A DNA stretch of 64,000 bases from Nemesobacter sp965204665 (GTDB lineage: Bacteria; Desulfobacterota_D; UBA1144; Nemesobacterales; Nemesobacteraceae): assembly GCA_965204665.1 (NCBI GenBank), contig OZ242002.1, positions 496,001-560,000 of the forward strand, in the 5' to 3' direction. The notes below the pieces were generated by a model. That model did no database searches. It saw nothing but the letters and a program-made list of their open reading frames with translations, and was not told where the DNA came from. Below are positions 17,283 through 26,379 of this stretch, piece by piece (the first letter of the stretch is position 1; every line of letters begins with the position of its first letter). Made by a program: the position numbers and the translations under genes.

Positions 17283-19385
17283 ATGAACAGACAGAAAGCA
17301 GAAAAACTTTTACAGAAAGCCGTCGGAATACAAACTGCAAGATTCCGGGACGGACAATGGGAATCTATTGATACCATCGTGAATTATCGGCAGAAACTCA
17401 TACTTGTTCAACGAACAGGATGGGGGAAAAGTTCCGTTTATTTCATTAGTACCCGCATATTAAGGGATCGTGGCGCAGGACCAACAATTATTATTTCCCC
17501 GCTGTTGGCACTGATGCGTAACCAAATTGAGGCTGCAGAGAGACTGGGGGTTCGCTCCACAAGAATTGATTCCAGTAATCAAAGTGATTGGGATCAGATT
17601 ACACAGCAAATTCTCAAGGATCAGATTGATGCCATTTTGATTTCACCTGAACGACTCTCCAGCGAAAAGTTTCTTGAGAGTGTTCTATACCGGATCGCAG
17701 AAAGAATCGGCCTTCTTGTAGTGGACGAGGTGCATTGTATCTCTGATTGGGGGCATGATTTCCGGCCGGACTATCGCCGTCTGGTGAATATACTGCAGCA
17801 GGTGCCACCAAATACACCGCTGTTGGGGACAACGGCAACTGCTAACAATCGAGTGATAAAGGATATCCGCACTCAATTGGGTGATGTCCAGATACAACGC
17901 GGAACATTGGTACGAGAAAGTTTGGTGCTACAGACGTTACGATTACAGGATCAAGACTCTCGACTGGCTTGGCTCGCCCAGAAAATTCCCGAAATTCCTG
18001 GAACCGGTATCGTTTACGTACTAACCACTAGGGATGCCGAGCAGGTTACAAATTGGCTTGTAAAGCAAGGAATCGTTGCGCGAGCTTACCATGCAAAAGT
18101 CAAGCATGAGGATTTCCATAATAGCGGTCAGTACCGCCAGCATCTTGAAGACTTATTCCAGAATAACCAACTCAAGGTTTTAGTAGCAACGACCGCTCTG
18201 GGAATGGGGTATGATAAACCGGACTTGGGTTTTGTTATTCATTATCAGTCCCCCGGTTCAGTTATCAGCTATTACCAGCAAGTGGGGCGGGCAGGGCGAG
18301 CGATTGACACGGCTTACGGCATATTGCTCGCTGGTCATGAAGATGCAGACATCCATGATTTCTTCCGACGGACAGCTTTCCCTGATGAGTGTGATGTCAA
18401 CGCGGTTTTGGAAGCATTGGCCAACAGTGATGGTCTGAAAGTTGGACAACTTGAATCTATGGTAAACCTGAGGCAATCGCAGATTAAAGACAAAATTCTT
18501 AAATTTCTTAGCGTAGAAAATCCTGCTCCAGTCGCAAAAAATGGAAATCATTGGTACCGAACTCCAGTCCACTATGAGATAGACCATGATCGTATTCAGT
18601 GGCTCACACAACAGCGAGAGGTCGAATGGAAAGAGATTCAAAATTATATTGATAGTCAAAGTTGTCTGATGATGTTCTTGCGCAATGCTCTGGATGACCC
18701 AAAGGCTGTTGAGTGTGGAAAGTGTGCAGTGTGTACTGGACAACCCGTTGTCGGCACCAATATTAACCGTAGTTTGATTATTGAAGCGGGTCGGTTCCTT
18801 CGACGCGCGGAAAGAATCTTCAAGCCGAAAAAGCGAATTGCGAGCAACGCATTTAAAGAATATGGATTTACAGGTAGTTTGTTACCGACTGAATTGCAAT
18901 CCCAAGAAGGCCGGATTCTTTCAAGTTGGGGTGACGCAGGGTGGGGTGGAATTGTAGCCGACAACAAACATGCCGGCCGGTTCTGTGATAAACTGGTGGA
19001 CGCAGTGGCAGATATGATTCGCGAACGATGGAAACCGGCACCTGTGCCCCGGTGGATTACCTGCGTGCCTTCGAAAAACAGTCCAACGCTGGTTCCAGAT
19101 TTCGCTGCCCGTTTGGCTGAACGACTTAGACTGCCGTTCATCAAAGTTATCATCAAAGTTCTTGACAACGAACCGCAGAAAATGCAACAGAACATGTTCC
19201 GTCAATGCCGCAACCTTGACGGCGTGTTCAAAGTTGTGGCTGATATACCCAGACAACCTGTTCTTTTGGTAGATGACATTATTGATTCCGGCTGGACAGT
19301 AACGGTGCTGGCAGCACTAATGCAACAGTCGGGTAGTGGGCCAGTTTTTCCTGTTGCCCTAGCCTCGACTTCCAGTGGTGGTTGA
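17283..19385 (+). CDS. RecQ-type helicase fused to a phosphoribosyltransferase domain (ShosT-like)
   Basis: A 700-residue protein with two parts. Residues 1 to about 490 are an SF2 RecQ helicase: QRTGWGKSS (Walker A, Lys49, with Trp where RecQ usually has Gly), VVDEVHCISDWGHDFRPDY (DEVH), LGTTATAN, ATTALGMGYDKPD and YQQVGRAGR (motif VI). The RecQ zinc site follows, with Cys in SQSCLMMFLRN and ECGKCAVCTG. Residues about 500-700 are unlike RecQ and end with PVLLVDDIIDSGWTVTV, the PRPP-binding signature of type I phosphoribosyltransferases (about residues 659-675). The stop is followed at once by the ATG of a DprA-like gene. A phosphoribosyltransferase paired with DprA is the known layout of the ShosTA toxin-antitoxin/anti-phage system; assignment here is inference. 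No ribosome-binding site is seen before the ATG. Confidence 0.85.
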   Translation: MNRQKAEKLLQKAVGIQTARFRDGQWESIDTIVNYRQKLILVQRTGWGKSSVYFISTRILRDRGAGPTIIISPLLALMRNQIEAAERLGVRSTRIDSSNQSDWDQITQQILKDQIDAILISPERLSSEKFLESVLYRIAERIGLLVVDEVHCISDWGHDFRPDYRRLVNILQQVPPNTPLLGTTATANNRVIKDIRTQLGDVQIQRGTLVRESLVLQTLRLQDQDSRLAWLAQKIPEIPGTGIVYVLTTRDAEQVTNWLVKQGIVARAYHAKVKHEDFHNSGQYRQHLEDLFQNNQLKVLVATTALGMGYDKPDLGFVIHYQSPGSVISYYQQVGRAGRAIDTAYGILLAGHEDADIHDFFRRTAFPDECDVNAVLEALANSDGLKVGQLESMVNLRQSQIKDKILKFLSVENPAPVAKNGNHWYRTPVHYEIDHDRIQWLTQQREVEWKEIQNYIDSQSCLMMFLRNALDDPKAVECGKCAVCTGQPVVGTNINRSLIIEAGRFLRRAERIFKPKKRIASNAFKEYGFTGSLLPTELQSQEGRILSSWGDAGWGGIVADNKHAGRFCDKLVDAVADMIRERWKPAPVPRWITCVPSKNSPTLVPDFAARLAERLRLPFIKVIIKVLDNEPQKMQQNMFRQCRNLDGVFKVVADIPRQPVLLVDDIIDSGWTVTVLAALMQQSGSGPVFPVALASTSSGG

Positions 19386-20741
19386 ATGAAGATTTCCGCA
19401 AACACGCAGACGATACTGCTGCTTACAGCTCGGTTTACCGGTGGTGGATCGGGTACCGACAATCCACTGACGCCGAAGGAATACGGACGCTTTGCGGAAT
19501 GGCTCAGGCTGCAATGCCTGAGTCCTGAACGGCTTTTAAGCGGCAGTCTGCAAAAACTGTTGCCGGGATGGCATGACAAGACGGTTACTGTTGAGCGTAT
19601 TGACGCCCTTCTGGACAGGGGTTCCGCACTCGCCCTGTCGGTGGAGAAGTGGCTAAGTTCCGGCTTGTGGGTGATTGCCAGATCAGATGAGTATTACCCG
19701 AAAAGGCTTAAACACCATCTTCGTTGTGATTCTCCGGCGGTGTTGTTCGGCTGCGGCAGAAAGTCCTTGCTGAATGCCGGAGGATTAGCGGTAGTAGGAT
19801 CACGTAAGGTTTCTCAGGAAGACCTTGCCTACAGTAGTAAAATTGGTGAATTGGCATCCAATGCGGGATTTTCAATTGTTTCCGGCGGCGCGAGAGGAGT
19901 TGATGAGTCGGCAATGCTCGGAGCGCTTGGCGCAGGAGGTACGGCGGTGGGAGTACTGGCCGAAAGTCTGCTGCGAGCATGCACCAGCAGAAAATATCGC
20001 CACGCATTGATGGAAGACAATCTGGTACTTGTTTCGCCGTTTAATCCTGAAGCAGGTTTCAGCACAGGCAATGCAATGGCGCGGAATAAATATATTTACT
20101 GCCTCGCGGATACCGCACTCGCCATCCACTCCGGAACAGAGGGTGGAACCTGGGCAGGCGCACGGGAAAACTTGAAAAAAGGCTGGGTGCCGTTATGGGT
20201 CAAACAAACCAACGACCCTGAAGCAGGTAACAGCAGACTTATCGCCGCCGGAGCATCAGAAGTTTCAGCCTGTATTGACGAGGTGAGTATCGAGGCATTT
20301 TTTAAAGCAGCACATGAGATGCCCGATAACAACAACCAAGACCCTCCAAGTTCCAGTTCAACTGTCGACTTGGATGCTCTGCCTGAAGAGGTTACAGAGA
20401 AACCCCGAAACGACACGGATGTTTCAAATGAGCACACCAGGAGACCCGTCTGCAAAAATGGTACGGACGCAGCAGACACTGCTTCGGAGCCAAGTGTTTC
20501 CGAATCAGTCAATCTATCCCGAATCCCATTATATGATCTCTTCGTTAGTAAGGTTACTTTGCTTTGTGGGTGTCGTTCCCGGACCACCGATGAACTGGCG
20601 GAAGAACTTTCCCTCAACAAAACGCAGCTGAATACTTGGCTTAAACAGGCGGTTACAGACGGACATCTAATAAAACTGAAGAAGCCTGTACGTTATGATC
20701 TTGTCGGCAGGCAGCAGGGATTGTTTACACCGGAGTTATAG
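19386..20741 (+). CDS. DprA/Smf-family DNA-processing protein with C-terminal winged helix (ShosA-like)
   Basis: A 451-residue DprA relative. The Rossmann-like core has GGLAVVGSRKVSQ (about 131-143), IVSGGARGVDESAM, ALGAGGTAVGVLAE and VSPFNPEAGFSTGNAMARN. The last matches the DprA pattern SE(Y/F)xPG...F..RNR, although E and R are altered. Then comes GTEGGTWAGARENLKKGW. A low-complexity linker (about 310-385) leads to a winged-helix end, TTDELAEELSLNKTQLNTWL. In competent cells DprA loads RecA on incoming DNA. Here it starts directly at the stop of the RecQ-phosphoribosyltransferase gene, with no competence genes nearby. A role as the neutralising partner of that protein is therefore more likely than housekeeping DprA. 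Family assignment is firm; the role is inferred. Confidence 0.85.
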   Translation: MKISANTQTILLLTARFTGGGSGTDNPLTPKEYGRFAEWLRLQCLSPERLLSGSLQKLLPGWHDKTVTVERIDALLDRGSALALSVEKWLSSGLWVIARSDEYYPKRLKHHLRCDSPAVLFGCGRKSLLNAGGLAVVGSRKVSQEDLAYSSKIGELASNAGFSIVSGGARGVDESAMLGALGAGGTAVGVLAESLLRACTSRKYRHALMEDNLVLVSPFNPEAGFSTGNAMARNKYIYCLADTALAIHSGTEGGTWAGARENLKKGWVPLWVKQTNDPEAGNSRLIAAGASEVSACIDEVSIEAFFKAAHEMPDNNNQDPPSSSSTVDLDALPEEVTEKPRNDTDVSNEHTRRPVCKNGTDAADTASEPSVSESVNLSRIPLYDLFVSKVTLLCGCRSRTTDELAEELSLNKTQLNTWLKQAVTDGHLIKLKKPVRYDLVGRQQGLFTPEL

Positions 20742-20868
20742 AGGCGAAGTACATCTCACCGATAACTACCTCGTCCGCAGAAGAGCAAACCCGTACGGGC
20801 TCAACGCCTCTATAGAAATCCGGTCTCCGAGAATCTCTGCAGCGCAAATGCCTCAATACTCCATCTGC

Positions 20869-20897
20869 TTGATATACGAAAGAGAATTCGATATAAT
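20869..20897 (+). promoter_or_regulatory. Sigma70-type promoter of the TonB-dependent receptor
   Basis: TTGATA (20869-20874), 17-base spacer, TATAAT (20892-20897), 34 bases before the chosen ATG. Near-consensus. No Fur-like box was recognised around it. Confidence 0.8.
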
Positions 20898-20931
20898 TTT
20901 TTCGAGGAATTTCGAAAGAGGAAAAACAACA

Positions 20932-23460
20932 ATGACAGGGGGTTTTTCAATGACGACATCAAGTGTAAAAAACTCTTTAGTTAAACTCAGAGTACTTTGG
21001 CTCCTCATAGGGACCATAGCAGTGCTGTTACCGGCAATTCATCCTTCGCCCGCGAAGGCTCAGAACGACTCGGAAGTTCTGCTTCCGAGCATTTATGTTG
21101 TGGGTTCACGTCGTGAGATTCGTTCCGCAGTCGACACGCCTGCTCCGGTAGACATAATCTCCGGAGAAGAGATCACCGACCAGGCGACAGGCGATGTCAC
21201 GAGCGCCATACGCAACGTGGTACCTTCCTACAACGTCTCAAGACAGCCTCTAAGCGATGCTGCCACGTTTATACGCCCCGCGAATCTTCGAGGACTGGCA
21301 TCTGATCAGAGTCTAGTCTTTGTTAACGGTAAGCGCAGACACAGAGGCGCGGTGATTACTTTCCTTGGAAACGGAGTCTCGGACGCTTCTCAGGGTCCCG
21401 ATATAAGCGTCATCCCGGCAATAGCCCTCAAACGCGTTGAGGTTCTCCGCGACAGCGCATCCGCTCAGTACGGTTCTGACGCGATTGCGGGAGTAATAAA
21501 TTTCGTTCTGAAAGACAGTCCGGAAGATGGAACAGCGGAAGCGCAGTGGGGGCAGACGTATGAAGGGGACGGCGATGAGTTGAGACTTGCGACAAATCTA
21601 GGTCTTCCGATAACTGAAAACGGCTTTCTGAATCTGAGCGCCGAGTGGCGGGATACCGAACCCACTTCCAGAAGTGTACAGAGAAGTGATGCGGCGGAAC
21701 TGATTCAAGGGGGAAATACCCATGTGCGCCAACCGTATGCTCAGCGATGGGGAGCACCGGACATAGACGACGATATCAAGACATTTCTTAACTTCGGCAT
21801 TGATGTCGGCGAGCAGTCCCATCTTTACTCATTTGCAAATTTCTCAAGAAAAGAATCTGAAGGAGAATTCTTCTTCCGCAGCCCATTGGAACGTACGGGA
21901 CGTATCGGAGTTTTCTTCTTGGAAAATCCTGACGGAAGCAAGACTCCTCTGAGATCAAGAGACGGTTTCAGTTTCGCCGACGAGAATTGTTCTCCGAGCG
22001 GGAAAAACTGTTTTCCGGGAGGTTTCAATCCCAGATTCGGCGGAAAGATAACCGACAAGTCCGCAACTGTGGGGATTCGTGGAGATTTCCTCTCATCCGC
22101 CAAGTATGATCTAAGTTATACCTTAGGGCGTAGTGAGGCGGACTTCTCCATAAGAAACACGCTGAATCCCAGCCTAGGGGCTGATTCACCAACCCAGTTT
22201 GAACTTGGTTCCTATGTTCAGACAGAGCAGACGGCCAATCTGGACCTCAGTTATCCGGTCGAGATTTCCGGATTCGCATCTCCTCTCTTCTTTGCGGTCG
22301 GAGCCGAATGGCGCAACGAGAAATTCAGAATAAAACCGGGTGAAGAATCTTCCTACAAAGAGGGCCCGCTGGCACAGGAGGGCTTCGGAATCGGTGCTAA
22401 CGGATTTTCAGGTTTCTCTCCCGATATATCAGGATCTTGGGATCGTTCCAATATCGCCGGTTATATGGACCTGGAAGCTGACCTTATCCCGCAATTGACA
22501 ATAGGACTCATGGGGCGTCTAGAAAAGTTCGATGATTTCGGTTCAACGGCTGACGGAAAGGTTTCATCCCTGTATCGAATAACCGACAATCTAAGTCTGC
22601 GGGGTTCGGTAAGCACGGGATTCAGAGTTCCGACCGTCGGTCAGGAAAATGTCACGAATATCACGACAGCATATATTGACGGGGCGCTTACGCAACAGGG
22701 GATCATACCCTCTTTCTGCTCCGAGGCAAAGCATATCGGAGCTAAAGAACTTGAACCTGAGGAGTCTCTTACTCTCGCTGGAGGTGTAGTGACGGAAGCC
22801 GGACCGCTTTCCTTAACAGCGGATTACTTCAACATCAAGGTTGAAGGACGAATCGGAGCATCAAAGGATTATGAGATTGATATAACACAAATCGCCGACC
22901 CTTGCATCACCGCTGAGGATGTTCGTAAAATTCGCTTCTTCGGAAATGGTTTCGACACGCGTACGCAAGGTGTAGATGTTTCCGCCAATCTTGATCTCAC
23001 CGACTTCATCTCCTTTATTGGTCAGGGAAGAACCGGACTGGTATTTGTCGGTAACTGGACCAAGACGGAAGTGACTTCATATGATCCTGACTTCTTGGAT
23101 GACAGACGTATCTTACAACTCGAGGATGCTCTTCCGAATTATCGGTTCAATACGTCATTGAACCATAAGCGGGACAAGTGGAGAGGACTTGTACGTCTCA
23201 ATTACTACGGTCCATATACTGAAATTCATACCGACAATACGGCTTGGATTATCAAAGCGGACAGTCAGGTGACATTTGACATTGAGGCCACTTACGCGTT
23301 GCTGAGCAATGTTGAACTCACCATAGGAGCGGAAAACGTATTTGACAATTACCCTGAAGAAAACCCTTATAAAGAGAACACAGGATCCAAGTATCCGGAA
23401 TCAGCCCCTGCCGGGTTTAACGGAGGTTTCTACTACGGACGACTGCGTTATTTCTTCTGA
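20932..23460 (+). CDS. TonB-dependent outer-membrane receptor
   Basis: Outer-membrane gated channel for a large scarce ligand (iron chelate, cobalamin or glycan), energised by TonB-ExbBD, which are not in this window. After a signal peptide (LRVLWLLIGTIAVLLPA, cleavage near AKAQ) comes the plug: IYVVGSRREIRSAVDTPAPV, LRGLASDQSLVFVNGKRR, VEVLRDSASAQYGSDAIAGV and INFVLKD. The long beta-barrel follows and ends GFYYGRLRYFF, with the C-terminal Phe needed for Bam assembly. Length is 842 residues from ATG 20932. The frame stays open upstream, but the promoter at 20869-20897 and an AGAGGAA ribosome-binding site favour this start; ATG 20950 is an alternative. A strong terminator follows. The ligand cannot be told; it is a single-gene unit. 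Confidence 0.92.
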   Translation: MTGGFSMTTSSVKNSLVKLRVLWLLIGTIAVLLPAIHPSPAKAQNDSEVLLPSIYVVGSRREIRSAVDTPAPVDIISGEEITDQATGDVTSAIRNVVPSYNVSRQPLSDAATFIRPANLRGLASDQSLVFVNGKRRHRGAVITFLGNGVSDASQGPDISVIPAIALKRVEVLRDSASAQYGSDAIAGVINFVLKDSPEDGTAEAQWGQTYEGDGDELRLATNLGLPITENGFLNLSAEWRDTEPTSRSVQRSDAAELIQGGNTHVRQPYAQRWGAPDIDDDIKTFLNFGIDVGEQSHLYSFANFSRKESEGEFFFRSPLERTGRIGVFFLENPDGSKTPLRSRDGFSFADENCSPSGKNCFPGGFNPRFGGKITDKSATVGIRGDFLSSAKYDLSYTLGRSEADFSIRNTLNPSLGADSPTQFELGSYVQTEQTANLDLSYPVEISGFASPLFFAVGAEWRNEKFRIKPGEESSYKEGPLAQEGFGIGANGFSGFSPDISGSWDRSNIAGYMDLEADLIPQLTIGLMGRLEKFDDFGSTADGKVSSLYRITDNLSLRGSVSTGFRVPTVGQENVTNITTAYIDGALTQQGIIPSFCSEAKHIGAKELEPEESLTLAGGVVTEAGPLSLTADYFNIKVEGRIGASKDYEIDITQIADPCITAEDVRKIRFFGNGFDTRTQGVDVSANLDLTDFISFIGQGRTGLVFVGNWTKTEVTSYDPDFLDDRRILQLEDALPNYRFNTSLNHKRDKWRGLVRLNYYGPYTEIHTDNTAWIIKADSQVTFDIEATYALLSNVELTIGAENVFDNYPEENPYKENTGSKYPESAPAGFNGGFYYGRLRYFF

Positions 23461-23494
23461 TCTGAAATTTCATAAATCATGAAGATGATTTTGG

Positions 23495-23546
23495 AAAGCA
23501 GGTTGCGGCAGATGGAGTTTTAATCTGCCGCAACCTGCTTTTTTCA
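23495..23546. terminator. Strong intrinsic terminator after the TonB receptor
   Basis: Inverted repeat AAAGCAGGTTGCGGCAGAT / ATCTGCCGCAACCTGCTTT, 19-pair stem, ten-base loop, followed by T-run on the plus strand. The A-run before the stem could also let it act for the convergent ACP operon. Confidence 0.93.
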
Positions 23547-23578
23547 TCCGCCGAAAAAAACATCTGCAGAAAATTGTA

Positions 23579-23854
23579 TTATCGGTTGCCTTTCATAATA
23601 AGCGAAAGCAGAAATTCTGACAGGCTCCCGACGGTATCAAAAACCTCAGGAGTCAGAAGAGATTCATCGATAGAAGCACCGAGAGCTTCTTCAATCTCCA
23701 TTATGAACTCAAGGGTTGAGACGGAATCAACTCCGATCCCGAGTTCCACAAGCGGCTGATCGGATGATATTTCCCCGAGGTCGACATCAAGATAAGTCCT
23801 GCCGGCGATAATGTGTTTTATTTTGTTCTTAAGAATCTCTTTTTCTGAACTCAT
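23579..23854 (-). CDS. Acyl carrier protein
   Basis: A 91-residue carrier protein. The phosphopantetheine site is Ser44 in ELGIGVDSVSTLEF, matching the LG(x)DSL pattern with Val for Leu. Acidic helices II and III follow (MEIEEALG, DTVGSLSEFL). Its ATG overlaps the stop of the acyl ligase (ATGA), so the two are translated together. It is probably loaded by that ligase rather than serving as the general fatty-acid ACP, which normally sits with fab genes. Last gene of a long operon; the hairpin at 23495-23546 lies just downstream. Confidence 0.9.
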   Translation of the reverse strand: MSSEKEILKNKIKHIIAGRTYLDVDLGEISSDQPLVELGIGVDSVSTLEFIMEIEEALGASIDESLLTPEVFDTVGSLSEFLLSLIMKGNR

Positions 23855-25302
23855 CCGAGTTTCTCTCTGATTATCTTGCCTGCGGGGCTACGCGGAAGCG
23901 AATCTACAAACTCGATTCTCGATGGAATTTTATAATCAGAAATCTTCCCTCTGCAAAAAGCTACGACTTCCCCGCGTGAGAGACCCTCGGCAACTATAAA
24001 TGCTTTGACTTCTTCCCTGCCTTCTATGCCTGCAGCGCCTATAACGGCGGCTTCAGTTACTTTCTCATGGGATAAAAGCAGATTCTCAACCTCGAACGGA
24101 TCAACTTTATTCCCCGAAATATTTATGAAAAGTTTTTTTCTTCCGCGTATAAAAAGATATCCGTCCTCATCGAACATTCCGATATCCCCCGTGTGATAGA
24201 AACCGTTTCTGAAAACTCTTGCGGTTTCTTCCTGAAAACCCACATAACCGCCGGTCATTGAAGGACTTCTGACAATAATCTCACCTTCGCTGCCGCAAGG
24301 AAGGTCTCTTCCTGTCTCTGAAACCACTCTGACGGTGACATTCTCCGCAGCCTTTCCTGCCGAAAGATGCTTCTCCACTATATCCTGCGCGGTGTTTATA
24401 GTTATAACCCCGGTCTCCGAAGAACCGTAGAGCTGGCGCGGATAGACTCCGAAAGCTTTGTGGAAAGAAAAGAAGGCATCCTCGGACAGCGGCGCGCCGG
24501 CGGAGATAACATGGCGCAGGAAGGGAAAACCGGAGCATTCTGCGGAAACACTCCGCGCCAGAGTCTCAAGCATAAACGGCACCGCAGGGAAAATTGTTAT
24601 TTTCTGCTCCCGCAGGATGTCGACAATACCTTTTCTGGTAAAACCCGAAACAAGATAACAGCAGGCTCCGACGCTCAGGGCACTTACAAAATTTCCGAGG
24701 CCGTAAGTATGGGATATCGGAACGGACAGAAGAACTCTGTCATCGGGATTCCATCTTATGGTCGCCGTATGATTGCGTACAAGGGCTATCATATTGATGT
24801 GGGTTCTCGCCACACACTTAGGCTTTCCGGTCGAACCGGTTGAAAAAAGATGAATTGCGTCCGCGTTCAGCAGCTCTTCCGTTGAATTTGTATCGGAACA
24901 TTCATTCTCATGGAAGTGTTCTCGCGTTATGTGAACTGTTTTCGCGTTTTTTGAAACCTGATCAAGGATTTCTCCGAGCACCCTGTCTGTCAAAACAAGA
25001 GACGGTTCTGAAAACTCAAAACAGTGTTTTATCTCCTCTGTCCGGCAGGCGCTGTCGATAGGAACGCAGACGGCTCCCAACTTGGCTATGGAAAAAAGAG
25101 ATACCGCAAGCTCAAGGGAGTTGGAGAGAAAAACACACACTCTGTCTCCTCTGGACACTCCGCAACTGAGAAGAAAAAAAGAGAACCGGTCAACAAAGCC
25201 GCAGATCTGCCCGTAGTCGAAAGTTTCTCCCTCGTACCATACCGCGGGGCTCTGAGGATTGCGCCCGAGGTTTGAATAGAGCGTCTCGCAGTAATTTTTC
25301 AT
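23851..25302 (-). CDS. ANL-superfamily acyl-AMP/acyl-CoA ligase
   Basis: A 483-residue adenylating enzyme that activates a carboxylic acid with ATP. The core motifs are all present: FSTGSTGKPKC (P-loop, A3), YGSSETG (A5), FYHTGDIG (A7), and SPAGKIIREKL with the catalytic Lys near the C-terminus (A10). The N-terminal domain opens as in acyl-CoA synthetases and freestanding A domains. A dedicated ACP is coupled downstream, so the product is probably an acyl-ACP thioester for a small biosynthetic task. The substrate cannot be inferred. It starts one base before the argC stop region ends (argC stop at 25303), so argC, ligase and ACP are tightly coupled. Confidence 0.88.
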   Translation of the reverse strand: MKNYCETLYSNLGRNPQSPAVWYEGETFDYGQICGFVDRFSFFLLSCGVSRGDRVCVFLSNSLELAVSLFSIAKLGAVCVPIDSACRTEEIKHCFEFSEPSLVLTDRVLGEILDQVSKNAKTVHITREHFHENECSDTNSTEELLNADAIHLFSTGSTGKPKCVARTHINMIALVRNHTATIRWNPDDRVLLSVPISHTYGLGNFVSALSVGACCYLVSGFTRKGIVDILREQKITIFPAVPFMLETLARSVSAECSGFPFLRHVISAGAPLSEDAFFSFHKAFGVYPRQLYGSSETGVITINTAQDIVEKHLSAGKAAENVTVRVVSETGRDLPCGSEGEIIVRSPSMTGGYVGFQEETARVFRNGFYHTGDIGMFDEDGYLFIRGRKKLFINISGNKVDPFEVENLLLSHEKVTEAAVIGAAGIEGREEVKAFIVAEGLSRGEVVAFCRGKISDYKIPSRIEFVDSLPRSPAGKIIREKLG

Positions 25303-26334
25303 CTATGGAAAAAGCGGAACCTGGTCAAGTCCCCGATTCTCCGGAAAACCGAAAATAATATTCATGTTCTGAACGGCCTGACCCGCCGCTCCTTTCATAA
25401 GATTGTCGAGGACGGTTATGACAACAAGGTGATCTTCTTGCAGTAAAAAACCCACAAACGCTCGGTTTGACCCCAGAACGGAGGAGACGCCCGGTACGCC
25501 ATTCCCGCAGACAGAGACAAAAGGTTCTTTCCGATAGAACTCCGTATAGATATTCCTTATCTTATCCAGATCCACGGGACGGAGAGGTCTCAGATAGGAA
25601 GTCGCCATTATCCCTCTTTTTACGGCAACCCTAGTGTTTAAAAAAACAATGTTTTTCCTCACTTCGGAGAACTCGGAAAGCATATTGCGAATCTCGTGTT
25701 TCTGGTCATGTCCGCCTGTATTCTCAACTGAAACGTCTTCTTTTACCTCCGCATAGTGACTCGTAAGCCTCGGCGCGCGTCCCGAGGTGGAAAGAGACGA
25801 TTTTATGTCCACTATGACATCATCTCCGGTTTTGTATGCGCGGAGAAACGGCACTATCCCAAGTAAAACGCATGTGCTGCAGCAACCTGGATTCGCTATC
25901 AAGGAGGCATCTTTTATATTCCCGCGGTTAAGTTCTCCGAGTCCGTACACCGCCCTGCGGAGAAGGTCAGGATAACGGGACGCAGAACCATGGGCGCGGA
26001 AGTAGCCGTCAGGGCAGCTGAATCTCAAATCCGGACTCAGATCCACCACCTTCGCCCCTTTTTCGAGAAACTTCTTTACAAAAACTGAAGAAACACCGCC
26101 GGGAAGACAGGAAAAAACAAGATCCACCGGTTCAGGTCCGGGTATTTTCGATATCGGTACCAAGACGGAATCCGAACAGCCGCGAAGATGAGGAAATGCC
26201 CTGTCCAACCTCATTCCTGAGAATTTTTCTGAAGTCAGTAACCGAAGATCAACATCCGGATGCCTCAACAGAAGCGAAATCAACTGCTGTCCGACATACC
26301 CGGTAACTCCGAGAACTGCCGTTTTAATCTTCAT
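25303..26334 (-). CDS. argC: N-acetyl-gamma-glutamyl-phosphate reductase
   Basis: NADPH-dependent reductase of arginine synthesis, acting on N-acetylglutamyl phosphate. The N-terminal Rossmann motif is AVLGVTGYVGQQLISLLLRH. The catalytic Cys151 lies in NPGCCST; most ArgC proteins have NPGCYPT, so the residue after the nucleophile is a second Cys here. DLSPDLRF, YGLGEL and VDIKSSLSTSGRAP are further family landmarks. The ATG at 26334 (MKIKTAVLGV) is preferred over an in-frame TTG twelve bases earlier. In the related lysine pathway LysY uses an aminoadipyl substrate, which cannot be excluded. Other arg genes are absent here. It lies between the DHH gene and the acyl ligase in one operon. Confidence 0.9.
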   Translation of the reverse strand: MKIKTAVLGVTGYVGQQLISLLLRHPDVDLRLLTSEKFSGMRLDRAFPHLRGCSDSVLVPISKIPGPEPVDLVFSCLPGGVSSVFVKKFLEKGAKVVDLSPDLRFSCPDGYFRAHGSASRYPDLLRRAVYGLGELNRGNIKDASLIANPGCCSTCVLLGIVPFLRAYKTGDDVIVDIKSSLSTSGRAPRLTSHYAEVKEDVSVENTGGHDQKHEIRNMLSEFSEVRKNIVFLNTRVAVKRGIMATSYLRPLRPVDLDKIRNIYTEFYRKEPFVSVCGNGVPGVSSVLGSNRAFVGFLLQEDHLVVITVLDNLMKGAAGQAVQNMNIIFGFPENRGLDQVPLFP

Positions 26335-26379
26335 TTTTCTTCGCAAACCCGGTCGGACGGTCTGCTGCCGACACAGAAA

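Noticed and set aside
19386..20741. Housekeeping competence gene dprA
   Set aside because: It is directly coupled to a RecQ-phosphoribosyltransferase gene and has altered core motifs; no competence genes are near.
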